A stretch of DNA of 64,000 nt from an uncultured Flavobacteriales bacterium (GCA_943789505.1 CALSUJ010000001.1:372001-436000); one strand, 5' to 3'; counted from the stretch's first letter, positions 7,960 to 18,437 are shown. Program-made: numbers and translations. The notes: generated by a model from the letters alone, not told the origin.

Positions 7960-10900
7960 ATGAATAATACATTTTTTAAAGATCTAAATAACTGGCAAGA
8001 TTTTGATGATAAACTCTCTAGTTTAGGCAACAAAGAGAAGGGAGATGCTTTTGAATTACTTACTAAGTGCTACTTTAAGATTAAGCCTCAATACAATCAT
8101 TATGATGAGGTGTGGCTATTAGATGAAGTGCCTCAAAAGGAATTAGATTATTTAAAGATACCTTCTCATGATTTAGGAATAGACCTTATAGCTAAGGAAG
8201 GTAAAGAGTACTATGCAATTCAATGTAAGTATCATGGTGATAAGAATAAGAATGTAACTCTTGATGAGGTAGCTACATTCTTAAATGCAGTATCTTCAAA
8301 TAATAGAATTACAATGGGGTATCTTTGTTCTTCTGGCATAGATACTTCAAAGAATTATCAGAAATCCCAAAAGAAAGAGATTCAAGAGATATTAGCTGAT
8401 AGTTGGCAATTACTAGATAAAGTTTTCTTTGACAATGTCCGTAAATTATTAAATAATAAAGTAGTAAAAGAAAAACCATTTGAGCCTAGAAGTCATCAAA
8501 AGAAAGCTATTAAACAAGCTCTTAGTCATTTTGTAGATGAAGATAATTCTAGGGGTAAATTAATATTTCCTTGTGGAGCTGGTAAAAGTTTAACTGGTTA
8601 CTGGTTAAGTGAGGCTTTAGAATCAAAATCAACTCTTATAGCAGTACCTAGTTTATCACTTGTTAAGCAGACTTTAGAGGTTTATCTTAGAGAAATTGTA
8701 GCTAATGGTATAAAAGTTAAATGGCTATGTATTTGTTCAGATGAAGGTATAGGTACTAGTGATGATGTTGCTATCATGACTAATAATATAGGAGTGCCAT
8801 GTAAGACAGACCCTGAATATATTAGAACATGGCTTAAAGAGAATAAAGATGAACATAAAATCATCTTTACTACTTATCAGAGTGGACACTTAATTGCAGA
8901 TATTTCTAAGAAATTAAAGTTAAGTTTTGACCTTGGAATATTTGATGAAGCACATAAGACTGTTGGTTCAAGTTTAAAGCAATTCAGCTACTTATTATTT
9001 GAAAAGAATATAAAGATAGATAAGAGAATCTTTATGACTGCTACTGAGCGTTTTTATAGTGGTTCTAAAGAAGATATCATCTCAATGGATGATGAGGATG
9101 TTTATGGCGATATATTCGCTCAAATGAGCTTTAAAGAGGCTATAGATTTAGATCTTCTTACTGATTATAAAATAATTACCATTGATATTAAGAAATCAGA
9201 GATAGCTGACTTTATTAGGCAGAATGATAAAGTGCAACTTAATGATAAATGGAAGAAAGTTACAGAGTCTCGTTCTTTAGCTTCAATGCTTGCTATGAGA
9301 AAGGCAATGAAGCAGTTTAATATTAAGAATGTGGTTTCATTTCACTCAACCATTGAGAAAGCAAAAAGAAGTAAAGAATTACAAGAATATATTACCGATA
9401 CTTATAACTATAAGCCCATAGATACTTATACGGTTTCAGGTAAGATTCCTACTGCAAAAAGAAACATTATAGTACAGGAATTTGCAAAATCAGAAAGAGC
9501 ATTAATTACCAATGCAAGATGTTTGACAGAAGGAATTGATGTGCCTAATATTGATTGCATTGTATTTTCTGACCCTAGGAAAAGTAAAGTAGATATTGTT
9601 CAGGCACTTGGTAGAGCTTTAAGAAAGAAAGAAGGGAAAGAATGGGGGTATGTTATTCTTCCTGTAATATATGATGGAGATACTAATGAGATAGATAATG
9701 ATAGTTTTAATGAGATAATTAATATTGTAAGAGGATTAGCTGCTAATGATGAGCGTATAGTAGAATACTTTAAAGATAAAGCTCAGAAAGAAAAAGGAAG
9801 TAGTGAGATGATTAAAGGTTCATCTTTGTTCACACTTGATTCTTCCATGTTAGAGGAAAAAGATTTAGCAAGTCAATTACAAATAAAGATTTGGGAAAAG
9901 TTATCCCAGTATCAGTGGTTACCTTTTGACGAAGCTAGAGATATTGTTCAAAAAGAAAAATTAAATAGTTATAGTGATTGGAGAGTTTATTCAAGAACTA
10001 AAAAGCCAAATAATATTCCATCTTCTCCTCAAAATACATATATCAATCAAGGTTGGCAAAGTTGGGGGGATTTTCTTGGTACTGGATTTATTGCTGCTCA
10101 TAAAAGAGAATGTCTAAGTTTTGAAAAAGCTAGAACACACATACATAAGTTAAAGCTTAAATCAAGAGCCGATTGGGATACTTATCGTAAGTCAGAAGGT
10201 ATGCCTGAAGATATCCCTCAGACTCCTGTCTCTACATATAAAGATAAAGGCTGGGAAAGTTGGGGTGATTGGTTGGGTACTGGTAGAATTGCGTATAATC
10301 TTATTAATTATCAAGATTTTAAGATAGCCAGAGCATTTGTTCATAAATTAAAATTGCAAAATCAAAGAGAATGGAGCGAGTATTGTCAATCTGGAGAAAA
10401 ACCTTTTGACATACCCTCTAATCCAATGAACACGTATAGAAATAAAGGTTGGATTAGTTTAGGTGATTGGGTTGGGACAGGAAGGGTTGCTGCACAAATG
10501 AGAGAATATCTGAGTTTTGAAAAAGGAAGATCATTTGTCCGTAAATGTAAATTACAGAATCAAAAAGAGTGGAGTGAATATAGTAAATCTGGAGAAAAAC
10601 CTGAAAATATACCCGCATATCCACAAAGAGTATATAAGAATTCTGGTTGGAAAGGTATGATAGATTGGTTAGGATCTGGCAAGAATTATAAGAGAAAAGA
10701 TGAATATAGAGACTTTGAAATTGCTAGGAATTTTGTACGCAAGCTTGGCTTAAAAAATTCATCTGAATGGGAGGCTTATTGTAAATCTAGTTTAAAACCA
10801 AAAGATATTTCTTCAAGGCCACATAGAGTTTATAAAGGTAAAGGCTGGCTTAGCATGTCAGATTGGTTAGGCACTAAAATAGGTTTTGATGGTTCTTACC

Positions 10901-12006
10901 TTCCCTTTAATGAGGTAAGAGAATTTGCAAGAAAGCTAAATTTTAAAAGTAACAAGGAATGGAGGGTATTTAGTAAATCTGATAAGAAACCTCATAATAT
11001 TCCAGCTAACCCTCCAGGATTATATAGAGATTCTGGATGGGATGGCTGGGGAGATTTTTTAGGTAATGACAATAAGATTAAGAAAGACTTTATGAGTTTT
11101 AATAAAGCTAAATCATTTGTCCGTAAATTGAAATTACAAAATCAAAAAGAGTGGAAAGAGTATTCTAAATCAGATAAAAGACCTGACAATATTCCTACAA
11201 ATCCTTCTTCAACATATAAAAATAAAGGCTGGATTAGTTTAGGTGATTGGCTTGGGACAGGAAGAATTGCTTCTCATCAAATGGAATTTGTTTCTTTTAA
11301 AGAAGCTAGAATATTTGCACGATCACTGAAATTAAATTCAGCTAAGGAATGGAAAATATTTTCTAAATTAGGAAAGAGACCAACTGAAATTCCAGGTGAT
11401 CCTCAAGGTAAATATAAAGATGAAGGTTGGTTAGGATGGGTAGATTTTTTAGATATTCAACCAAAATATTTAGATTTTAAAGAGGCTAGAGTATTTGCTA
11501 GAAGTTTAAAGATTAAGACTGGCTTAGATTGGGTAAAATATTGTAGATCTGATAAGAAACCATCAAATATTCCATCTTCTCCCCAACTCACATATAAGAA
11601 TAAGGGCTGGGGTTCTATGAAAGATTGGCTTGGTGATGTGTATTTAGATTTTGAGGAGGCTAGAAAATTTGTTCAAGAATTAGAGTTAAAAAATGTTTCA
11701 GAATGGAGAAAGTATTGTAAGACAGATATTCCTGATAATATTCATAAAAGTCCACATGTTTATTTCAAAGATAAAGGATGGGAAAACTTTGGTGATTGGC
11801 TTGGGACAGGAGCTACACATAATAAAGAATATCTATCTTTTGAGAAGGCAAGATCATTTGTACATAAATTAAAATTTAAATCAACTGCCGATTGGGATAC
11901 TTATCGTAAGTATGGTGATATGCCTCAGGATATCCCTCAAACTCCAAGATATGTGTATAAGAATAAAGGCTGGAATGGTATATTTGATTGGCTAGGTAAT
12001 GAGTGA
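7960..12006 (+). CDS. Mrr-type nuclease / SF2 helicase with 11 C-terminal repeats
   Basis: 1348 aa, type I/III restriction-enzyme-like. Residues 20-95 form a PD-(D/E)XK nuclease of the Mrr type (E32, D75 in LGIDLIA, Q88-C-K90). The SF2 helicase follows: Walker A FPCGAGKS (about 203-210), DEAH 329-332, motif III FMTATE (358-363), motif VI QALGRALRKK (from 548). Residues 654-1348 are 11 tandem repeats, each about 58-66 residues with core EWxxYxKSxxxPxxIP…YKxxGWxxxGDWLGTG. The repeats resemble the phage-integrase repeat unit family seen in marine microbes. Presumably the helicase and nuclease destroy foreign DNA and the repeats read or bind DNA. No methyltransferase gene is adjacent. Confidence 0.85.
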   Translation: MNNTFFKDLNNWQDFDDKLSSLGNKEKGDAFELLTKCYFKIKPQYNHYDEVWLLDEVPQKELDYLKIPSHDLGIDLIAKEGKEYYAIQCKYHGDKNKNVTLDEVATFLNAVSSNNRITMGYLCSSGIDTSKNYQKSQKKEIQEILADSWQLLDKVFFDNVRKLLNNKVVKEKPFEPRSHQKKAIKQALSHFVDEDNSRGKLIFPCGAGKSLTGYWLSEALESKSTLIAVPSLSLVKQTLEVYLREIVANGIKVKWLCICSDEGIGTSDDVAIMTNNIGVPCKTDPEYIRTWLKENKDEHKIIFTTYQSGHLIADISKKLKLSFDLGIFDEAHKTVGSSLKQFSYLLFEKNIKIDKRIFMTATERFYSGSKEDIISMDDEDVYGDIFAQMSFKEAIDLDLLTDYKIITIDIKKSEIADFIRQNDKVQLNDKWKKVTESRSLASMLAMRKAMKQFNIKNVVSFHSTIEKAKRSKELQEYITDTYNYKPIDTYTVSGKIPTAKRNIIVQEFAKSERALITNARCLTEGIDVPNIDCIVFSDPRKSKVDIVQALGRALRKKEGKEWGYVILPVIYDGDTNEIDNDSFNEIINIVRGLAANDERIVEYFKDKAQKEKGSSEMIKGSSLFTLDSSMLEEKDLASQLQIKIWEKLSQYQWLPFDEARDIVQKEKLNSYSDWRVYSRTKKPNNIPSSPQNTYINQGWQSWGDFLGTGFIAAHKRECLSFEKARTHIHKLKLKSRADWDTYRKSEGMPEDIPQTPVSTYKDKGWESWGDWLGTGRIAYNLINYQDFKIARAFVHKLKLQNQREWSEYCQSGEKPFDIPSNPMNTYRNKGWISLGDWVGTGRVAAQMREYLSFEKGRSFVRKCKLQNQKEWSEYSKSGEKPENIPAYPQRVYKNSGWKGMIDWLGSGKNYKRKDEYRDFEIARNFVRKLGLKNSSEWEAYCKSSLKPKDISSRPHRVYKGKGWLSMSDWLGTKIGFDGSYLPFNEVREFARKLNFKSNKEWRVFSKSDKKPHNIPANPPGLYRDSGWDGWGDFLGNDNKIKKDFMSFNKAKSFVRKLKLQNQKEWKEYSKSDKRPDNIPTNPSSTYKNKGWISLGDWLGTGRIASHQMEFVSFKEARIFARSLKLNSAKEWKIFSKLGKRPTEIPGDPQGKYKDEGWLGWVDFLDIQPKYLDFKEARVFARSLKIKTGLDWVKYCRSDKKPSNIPSSPQLTYKNKGWGSMKDWLGDVYLDFEEARKFVQELELKNVSEWRKYCKTDIPDNIHKSPHVYFKDKGWENFGDWLGTGATHNKEYLSFEKARSFVHKLKFKSTADWDTYRKYGDMPQDIPQTPRYVYKNKGWNGIFDWLGNE
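9919..12003 (+). repeat. 11 in-frame repeats in the helicase C-terminus
   Basis: Eleven consecutive units of about 58-66 codons. Each begins with a (L/V)xF-x-x-AR motif, has the central EW..Y or DW..Y, then KP..IP..P..(V/T)Y, and ends GW.(G/S)(W/M/L).DWLG. Units 3, 4 and 7 share near-identical stretches (KLQNQKEW), and units 2 and 11 share DWDTYRK and DIPQTP. This points to unit duplication and exchange within the gene. Confidence 0.9.
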
Positions 12007-12065
12007 TTTATTTTAAAAAAGTTTCACTATTAACATAATTCAACCAATATTAAGATATTTAAAAA

Positions 12066-14063
12066 ATGAAGTATTTAACTAAAACTAGATTTAAACAAGC
12101 ATTAGAATGCCCTACAAAACTTTTTTACACAAAGAAAGTGAAAGAGTATGCTGATGTTAGCAATGAGGATTCATTCTTACAATCTTTAGCCGAAGGGGGT
12201 TTTCAAGTTGGAGAGTTAGCAAAATTTTATTTTCATGATAATCCTATTGAAGAGAAAATAACAATTGAAACAAGAGATTATGATAAAGCAATAGCTAAAA
12301 CTAAAGAGATGTTAAGTAGACCAGGTAGAGTAGTTATTGCAGAAGCAGCTTTTAAATATAAAAACTTGTTTGTTCGTATAGATGTTTTGGTTAAAGATGA
12401 TGATGTAATCTCGATTTATGAGGTGAAAGCAAAATCATGGAATGTGGAGGAAGACAGTTTTTTTGATAAAAAGAAAAGTAAAATAAAATCAAAATGGCAA
12501 CCTTATGTATATGATATTGCTTTTCAGAAATATGTGGTAAGTAACTCCTTGCAAAATGGGGATATAAAAGCATATCTTACTTTGGTTGACAAAACTAGAA
12601 AAACTGATTTAGATGGATTAAATCAGTTTTTTACAATTGAAAAATTTGACGGAAATACATTAGTAAAAGTAAAAGACGGATTAAGAAGAAGTGACTTAGG
12701 GAAAGTTAAATTACTCATTAATATAAATGTTGATGATGAGTGTTTTAAAATTCAAAGTGAATTCCCCGTCCCAACTGATTTAGGTGAGGCAATTATATTT
12801 CCTGACTTTGTTCAAAGATGTTCGGATATGTATGAAAATAACATAAGAACGCAAGTAAATATTGGCAAGAAATGTAAAGATTGTCAGTTTAAGAATACTA
12901 AAAAGCCAGAGTTAAAAAGTGGATTTAATGAATGTTGGTTAAGTCAAACAAATCTGACAGAACTTCAACTTAAAGAAGAAAATCTATCTACTGAAATTTG
13001 GGGCGGAGCAGCTGGTAGTCGATCATTGTGTGGTGAGCTTATTGAAAAAGATATTTATCTTTTAAAGGATGTTGAAGAAGAGGATGTTGCACCAAAAACA
13101 TGTAAGGTATATGAAGGTCTTTCTCCTTTAGAAAGAAGAATGGAACAGATAAATCGAGTAAAAGAAAATACATCTGAAAGTTATTTTGATAAAGAGGGAT
13201 TAAAAGAACAAATGGCTACTTGGAAATATCCATTACATATGATTGATTTTGAAACATCTGCAGTAGCCCTTCCTTTTTTTAAAGGATTGAAACCATATGA
13301 AACACTTGCTTTTCAGTTTTCTCATCATACAATAGATAAAGATTGGAATATTAAACATGAGAATCAACACATCTGTTTTGAAAAAAATACTTTTCCTAAT
13401 TTTGATTTTGTAAGGAAATTGAAAGATGCAGTAGGTGATGGTGAAGGTACTATTTTCAGATATCACAATCATGAGAATACTACTTTAAATAAAATAAGAG
13501 AACAGCTTTTGTTATCTGATGAAAACGATAAAATTGAGTTAATTTCTTTTATAGATTTAATCACTCATAGTAAAGACCAAAATAGAGAAGGAGATAGGGA
13601 CATGGTTGATCTTTTTAAACTGGTAACTGCCTATTATTATTCTCCTCATGCTAAGGGTAGTAATTCTATTAAAGATATTTTACCTGCAATTATAAATGAA
13701 AGTATATTTCTGCAGAAAGAGTATGGAAAGGAAGGTCTTTATGGTATTGATTTAAAAATCTCGTCTTTAAATTTTGAAAATCATTGTTGGATTACTGAAG
13801 GAATAACCAATCCGTATAAAACTTTACCACAAGTTTTCCCTGACTATGATAACGAAATATTAGATGCTGTGGAGCCTATTGAAGGGCTAAAAGAGTTACG
13901 TGATGGAGGTGCTGCTTTAACAGCTTATAATTACTTGCAATATTCCAATGTAAGTGATGAGCAAAGAGAATCTTTAAAGCAAGCGTTATATAAATACTGT
14001 GAGTTAGATACCATGGCAATGGTAATGATTGTTGAATCATGGAGAGATATGATACAAGAATAA
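12066..14063 (+). CDS. DUF2779 protein: Fe-S nuclease plus DnaQ-like exonuclease
   Basis: 665 aa. The N-terminus (LTKTRFKQALECPTKLFY) and a conserved Cys set, C15 with C270, C273 and C290, match the iron-sulfur-cluster arrangement of Cas4/AddB-type PD-(D/E)XK nucleases; YEVKAKS near 120 fits the catalytic E-x-K. Residues from about 385 form a DEDD-type RNase-H-fold exonuclease: MIDFETS (D394, E396), then a helical part ending in YCELDTMAM. This is the DUF2779 architecture, often found in defence islands. It starts 59 bases after the helicase gene and probably works with it in DNA degradation. Confidence 0.8.
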   Translation: MKYLTKTRFKQALECPTKLFYTKKVKEYADVSNEDSFLQSLAEGGFQVGELAKFYFHDNPIEEKITIETRDYDKAIAKTKEMLSRPGRVVIAEAAFKYKNLFVRIDVLVKDDDVISIYEVKAKSWNVEEDSFFDKKKSKIKSKWQPYVYDIAFQKYVVSNSLQNGDIKAYLTLVDKTRKTDLDGLNQFFTIEKFDGNTLVKVKDGLRRSDLGKVKLLININVDDECFKIQSEFPVPTDLGEAIIFPDFVQRCSDMYENNIRTQVNIGKKCKDCQFKNTKKPELKSGFNECWLSQTNLTELQLKEENLSTEIWGGAAGSRSLCGELIEKDIYLLKDVEEEDVAPKTCKVYEGLSPLERRMEQINRVKENTSESYFDKEGLKEQMATWKYPLHMIDFETSAVALPFFKGLKPYETLAFQFSHHTIDKDWNIKHENQHICFEKNTFPNFDFVRKLKDAVGDGEGTIFRYHNHENTTLNKIREQLLLSDENDKIELISFIDLITHSKDQNREGDRDMVDLFKLVTAYYYSPHAKGSNSIKDILPAIINESIFLQKEYGKEGLYGIDLKISSLNFENHCWITEGITNPYKTLPQVFPDYDNEILDAVEPIEGLKELRDGGAALTAYNYLQYSNVSDEQRESLKQALYKYCELDTMAMVMIVESWRDMIQE

Positions 14064-14151
14064 TTTTTCTATTGAACAGATGTTTGAACTTTAATTAAAT
14101 ATAACGACGTAAATTATTGGATTGAGAATGTATAATTATTTTATATATTTA

Positions 14152-14236
14152 CTGTGTAACTCTAATGCATAAAATAGTAAGGGACCTATTCGGGTGCCTT
14201 TTGAGTTGTCTAATATAGTAGGATCTAGTATTCTAC
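14152..14236 (+). repeat. direct repeat C1 (left flank of McrBC-MazG module)
   Basis: About 85 bp, starting near AATGCATAAAATAG, with a small stem (GGGACC, loop TATTCG, GGTGCC), then CTTTTGAG, TGTC and TAGGATCTAGTA. A diverged copy in the same orientation (C2) lies at 18811-18900, so the two bracket the 4.4-kb McrB-McrC-MazG block. Confidence 0.6.
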
Positions 14237-14329
14237 CCCGAACTTTTGTATTTTCGTGGCTTTCTGTCCTTATTTTAAGCCTTTTTTCAGAAAAAAATAG
14301 TTTTATCTTTTTATTACTAAATTAATTTA

Positions 14330-14338
14330 TAGGTTTGC
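14330..14338 (+). promoter_or_regulatory. -7 promoter box, leaderless mcrB
   Basis: TAGGTTTGC matches the Bacteroidota TAnnTTTG box and ends three bases before the mcrB ATG at 14342. A transcript would begin at or next to the start codon. Confidence 0.6.
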
Positions 14339-14341
14339 TTT

Positions 14342-17095
14342 ATGATACCTAAAAATATAAAAAAGAATCATTTACTTTCTGCTATTAATGAAATAGAAGC
14401 GAATCCAGAATTAAGAAAAGGTAGATACTCCAGTACATATGATTTAGTTTATAATGATATTTCATATCCACCTAAATTAGTTATTTCGTTAGCAAATAAA
14501 TATGCTAATGGGGTTGAATTGAGGGCTAACGAATTTCAAGGAGGAAAAGATACACAAGCTTTTGAAATACTTGTGAAAAATGATTTTGATATTCAATTAA
14601 AGAAAGAAAAAATATCACCAACTTATTGGTTGTTTTCTCCTGGACGTAATGCTGATAAATGGTTGGAATTTCAGAAAAAGGGTATTATGGCATTAGGTTG
14701 GGGTATTGGCGATTTATCTAGTTACTCTTCAAAGAAAGAGATGTTAATTGCATTAAAAGAGAATAGAGATGATAATACCAATCCAACTAATGATGCTAAA
14801 GCTAATTGGGAATTTCTAACGTCAATTAATAAAGGTGATATAATAATAGCTAAAAAAGGTACTAATGCATATTTGGGATATGGAGTAGTAATTTCAGATT
14901 ATTTTTATGACAAAGATGGTGAAAAAGAAGGTTTTGAATCTGTTAGAAAAGTAAATTGGATTAAAAGCGGCTTGTGGGAAGAAGATGATATTGTACTTAA
15001 AACCTTAACTAACATAAGTAAATATACAGATTATGTTTCTAGATTAATTCAATTAATTGGAATTGAAATAAATGAAGGAAGTATTAGTAAAGTTGACTTT
15101 ACAAATGTAATGACCTATGAAATAAAAAGTTCAGCTGCACAAAATAGCAACGAGTTATTTCATAATAATGGAAAATACTTTTATTGGAATCAAGATAAAT
15201 TTAAAAATCTTATTATAAATGATGTTGTTTTTGTTGTTAATCCAACAATGAAAAATGCATCATACATGCGCATTAATAAAAAGTCAATTAAAGTTAAGAA
15301 TAAAAATGATAAAACTTATTTTTCTGATGAAGGACAAGATTTTATTGTTAGTGGAAAATGGGAGGAATTTGTTAGACTAGAAATACTTGATCATAAAAAT
15401 TCTAGTCCTTTTAGTTGGAAATCATTGGGTAGTTCTGAGATAACTTATTTTTATGGAGATAGAGTCTCATCTTCGACATTACAAAATAACTTAGAAAGGA
15501 TATCTCAGTTGAAGTTGCTTTTTGATGAAGATTCTGAAGCTTTTAGGATTCTTGAAGTATGTGCTATTGGAGGTCATAATTCTTTTTTTGAACTTACATA
15601 TAAATTTTTAAATCAAGTAAAAACATCTAATCTTAAGTATAAAGAATATTCAGTAAATTTCAAGAACACTGTAACTAGAGCAAGTTTTGGAAAAGGAACA
15701 TCAGCAAAAGTTCCATGGATTTCATTCTTAGCATATGATCAGACAACGACCAAAGGAATTTATCCTGTTCTTCTTTATTATAAAGACCAAGAATTATTGA
15801 TCTTAGCTTATGGTGTTAGCGAAACAAATCAACCATCAAGGAATTGGACCTTAGAAAATAAAGTGTCGATTGTTAATTTTTTTGATCAAAAATATAATGT
15901 AAAACCTTATAGATACGGTTCAAGTTATGTGCATACTTATTTTGATTTAAAAACAAAAGATTTCATTAAATATAAAGAAAAATTTAATAATAGTCTTGAA
16001 AATATTATTCAACATTTTCATAGCGAATTTACTAATTCAGTAAAATTAAATAAACAAACCATGAAACAGCAAAGTATTAATAGAATATTATTCGGACCAC
16101 CTGGTACTGGCAAGACATATTCTACCATCAACCATGCTTTATCTATTATAGAAAATAAAGAATTGGTTGATTTAAAGAATGAAAAGAGAGAGAGATTAAG
16201 GGAAAGATTTGAGAATTATGTTGATGAAGGGTTGATAAAGTTTACTACTTTCCACCAATCATATAGCTATGAAGATTTTGTTGAAGGGATTAGACCACAG
16301 GTCAAAGAAGTTTCATCTGGAGTTAATGGACAGCTAAAAAAAGAAGTTTCTTATGATGTTTTACCTGGTGTTTTTAAAACATTAGTTGAGGAAGCAATTA
16401 AGGAAGAGAATGAAAGTAAAAAATATGTTTTAATAATAGATGAAATTAACAGAGGAAATATTTCTGATATTTTCGGAGAATTAATTACATTATTAGAGTT
16501 TACAAAAAGAGCAAAAGGTGAAGAAGAAGTTACGCTTGAGCTCCCTTATTCTAAGGAATCATTTAAGGTGCCATCAAATCTTTACACTATTGGAACTATG
16601 AATACTGCAGATCGTTCAATTAGTTTAATTGACACGGCTTTAAGAAGAAGATTTGATTTTATAGAACTACCGCCATCTCTGAGCGTAATTGAGAATAATG
16701 TTGGTAATAAAGGAGTTGTCGATGGAGTTAATTTAGTAAAACTACTTGAGACAATAAATAATAGAATTGAATTTTTATTAGATAAGGATCACTTAATCGG
16801 TCACAGTTATTTTCTCTCAATAAATAATATTGAGGATTTAAAAGAAGTTTTTAAAAATAATATTTTACCATTGTTAGAGGAATATTTTCATAACGATTAT
16901 TTTAATATTCAAAGAGTTCTTGGAGACAACCCTGAATGGGAGAAGAATAAGGAATTAAAAATAATATCTACTAATGATGAAATAGATAATGCGATATTTG
17001 GTGGTCAAATAGATGGTTACGAAGAGAATCAAATATTCAAAGTCAGAGAAGATTTTAGTACTAAGGAATTATTTATTGCTATATATAAAAAGTAA
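14342..17095 (+). CDS. mcrB: McrB-like GTPase subunit of a type IV restriction system
   Basis: 917 aa. Residues 1-85 resemble the N-terminal head domain of ScoMcrA-type enzymes (PKLVISLANKY). About 95-240 is an EVE-like modified-base reader (WLFSPGRNADKW, GIMALGWG). About 395-560 is the MrcB N-terminal domain (DUF3578). The AAA+ GTPase follows: Walker A FGPPGTGKT (584-592), Walker B LIIDEINRG (D700, E701), and the McrB signature MNTADRS (N754 to S759). It overlaps mcrC by one base. The stacked reader domains suggest recognition of modified cytosine or other hypermodified phage DNA; which base is unknown. Confidence 0.9.
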   Translation: MIPKNIKKNHLLSAINEIEANPELRKGRYSSTYDLVYNDISYPPKLVISLANKYANGVELRANEFQGGKDTQAFEILVKNDFDIQLKKEKISPTYWLFSPGRNADKWLEFQKKGIMALGWGIGDLSSYSSKKEMLIALKENRDDNTNPTNDAKANWEFLTSINKGDIIIAKKGTNAYLGYGVVISDYFYDKDGEKEGFESVRKVNWIKSGLWEEDDIVLKTLTNISKYTDYVSRLIQLIGIEINEGSISKVDFTNVMTYEIKSSAAQNSNELFHNNGKYFYWNQDKFKNLIINDVVFVVNPTMKNASYMRINKKSIKVKNKNDKTYFSDEGQDFIVSGKWEEFVRLEILDHKNSSPFSWKSLGSSEITYFYGDRVSSSTLQNNLERISQLKLLFDEDSEAFRILEVCAIGGHNSFFELTYKFLNQVKTSNLKYKEYSVNFKNTVTRASFGKGTSAKVPWISFLAYDQTTTKGIYPVLLYYKDQELLILAYGVSETNQPSRNWTLENKVSIVNFFDQKYNVKPYRYGSSYVHTYFDLKTKDFIKYKEKFNNSLENIIQHFHSEFTNSVKLNKQTMKQQSINRILFGPPGTGKTYSTINHALSIIENKELVDLKNEKRERLRERFENYVDEGLIKFTTFHQSYSYEDFVEGIRPQVKEVSSGVNGQLKKEVSYDVLPGVFKTLVEEAIKEENESKKYVLIIDEINRGNISDIFGELITLLEFTKRAKGEEEVTLELPYSKESFKVPSNLYTIGTMNTADRSISLIDTALRRRFDFIELPPSLSVIENNVGNKGVVDGVNLVKLLETINNRIEFLLDKDHLIGHSYFLSINNIEDLKEVFKNNILPLLEEYFHNDYFNIQRVLGDNPEWEKNKELKIISTNDEIDNAIFGGQIDGYEENQIFKVREDFSTKELFIAIYKK

Positions 17096-18435
17096 TGAGA
17101 GTATTTACCATAGCAGAATATGGAAATATTAGTAATCAGGATGATTATCAAGACTATAAGTCAGATTTAAACACATGCTATATTGACTCAAAGTCATTTA
17201 ATCAATTAGTAGACTTTATTAATGATAACGCGCTAAAAGGGAATGAAATAGATAAAGCTTTTAAAATATTTAGATCTAAAGGAAATCTTAATATAAAAGT
17301 TAAAAATTATGTAGGTCTTTTAGAAACAAATACTGGTATTGTTATTGAAATTATTCCTAAGATTTCGCTTATGAGCGATGATCCTAATATACATAAAGAG
17401 GAATCAAAAAAGATTTTTTTAAAGATGTTAAGACATCTTAAAAATTCACCATTTATTTCAATAAATAAAGCTCAATTAAAAGTAACAAAGTATTTTAAGA
17501 TTCTTGAGGTTTTTATCAATTCATATGTTCAAGAAGTTGATAAACTACTTCAATCTGGAATTTTAGGAGATTATATTAGGCATGATGAAAACATAGCCTT
17601 CTTAAAGGGACGAATAAATATTGGACAACAAATCAAGCAGAATACGTTTAATAAATCAAGATTTAGATGTATTTACAAGAAATTTGACACCAATAATATA
17701 TATAATCAAACTGTTAAGAATACTTTAGTTAAACTATTCAATACTAGCTCTTCACATGCTAATAGAGCAAAGATATTAAAGCAACTTAATCAGTTTATAA
17801 ATGTTGAGTGTACAGATGATTCTATTAAAACATTGGAAGCTGCTCAAAAAAAGAATAATAGGCTAACTGATAAATACAAAGTTCTTTTGAAATGGAGTGA
17901 AGTATTTCTTAAAGGGAAATCATTTACAAATTTTGCTGGGAACAGTATAAATAATTGTATTTTATTTCCAATGGAAAGAATATTTGAAGATTTTGTTTCC
18001 GCCCAATTTAGAAAGTATGCTGAAGGATATAAGATAATTACCCAGGGTAAGAAAGGGTATTACTTAGTTAAGCAAGGAGATCGAAAGAAATTTAGATTAA
18101 AGCCAGATATAATTGCTGAGATTGATAATAATATGAATTATGCAATTATTGATACTAAATGGAAGCTATTAGATCAAACTAGAAAAAGGTCAAATTTCGA
18201 CATTTCTATTTCTGACATGTATCAATTATATGCTTATGGAAATAAATTTAAAAATAAAGATGGAAGTATGCCGAGTTTAGTACTTCTTTACCCAAAGACA
18301 GATAAATTCCATACGGAATTAGAACCTTATTTTTATGATGAAAATCAGAATCTAAAACTTAGAGTAATTCCTTATAATTTATCGCTAGACATAAAAGATA
18401 GGGAAGAAGTAAATAATATATTAATTAATTCTTAA
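17095..18435 (+). CDS. mcrC: McrC-like nuclease subunit
   Basis: 446 aa, the nuclease partner of McrB. The N-terminal part is the beta-rich McrC fold (VKNYVGLLETNTGIVIEIIP). The C-terminal PD-(D/E)XK site is visible as KPD338 and then IID353-T-K355. The ATG overlaps the last base of mcrB, so expression is coupled. It ends two bases before the MazG gene. Length and order are standard for McrBC. Confidence 0.9.
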   Translation: MRVFTIAEYGNISNQDDYQDYKSDLNTCYIDSKSFNQLVDFINDNALKGNEIDKAFKIFRSKGNLNIKVKNYVGLLETNTGIVIEIIPKISLMSDDPNIHKEESKKIFLKMLRHLKNSPFISINKAQLKVTKYFKILEVFINSYVQEVDKLLQSGILGDYIRHDENIAFLKGRINIGQQIKQNTFNKSRFRCIYKKFDTNNIYNQTVKNTLVKLFNTSSSHANRAKILKQLNQFINVECTDDSIKTLEAAQKKNNRLTDKYKVLLKWSEVFLKGKSFTNFAGNSINNCILFPMERIFEDFVSAQFRKYAEGYKIITQGKKGYYLVKQGDRKKFRLKPDIIAEIDNNMNYAIIDTKWKLLDQTRKRSNFDISISDMYQLYAYGNKFKNKDGSMPSLVLLYPKTDKFHTELEPYFYDENQNLKLRVIPYNLSLDIKDREEVNNILINS

Positions 18436-18437
18436 TT

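Noticed and set aside
8682-8864. Minus-strand 60-aa frame inside the helicase gene
   Set aside because: It lies wholly within helicase motifs conserved on the + strand and has no independent support.
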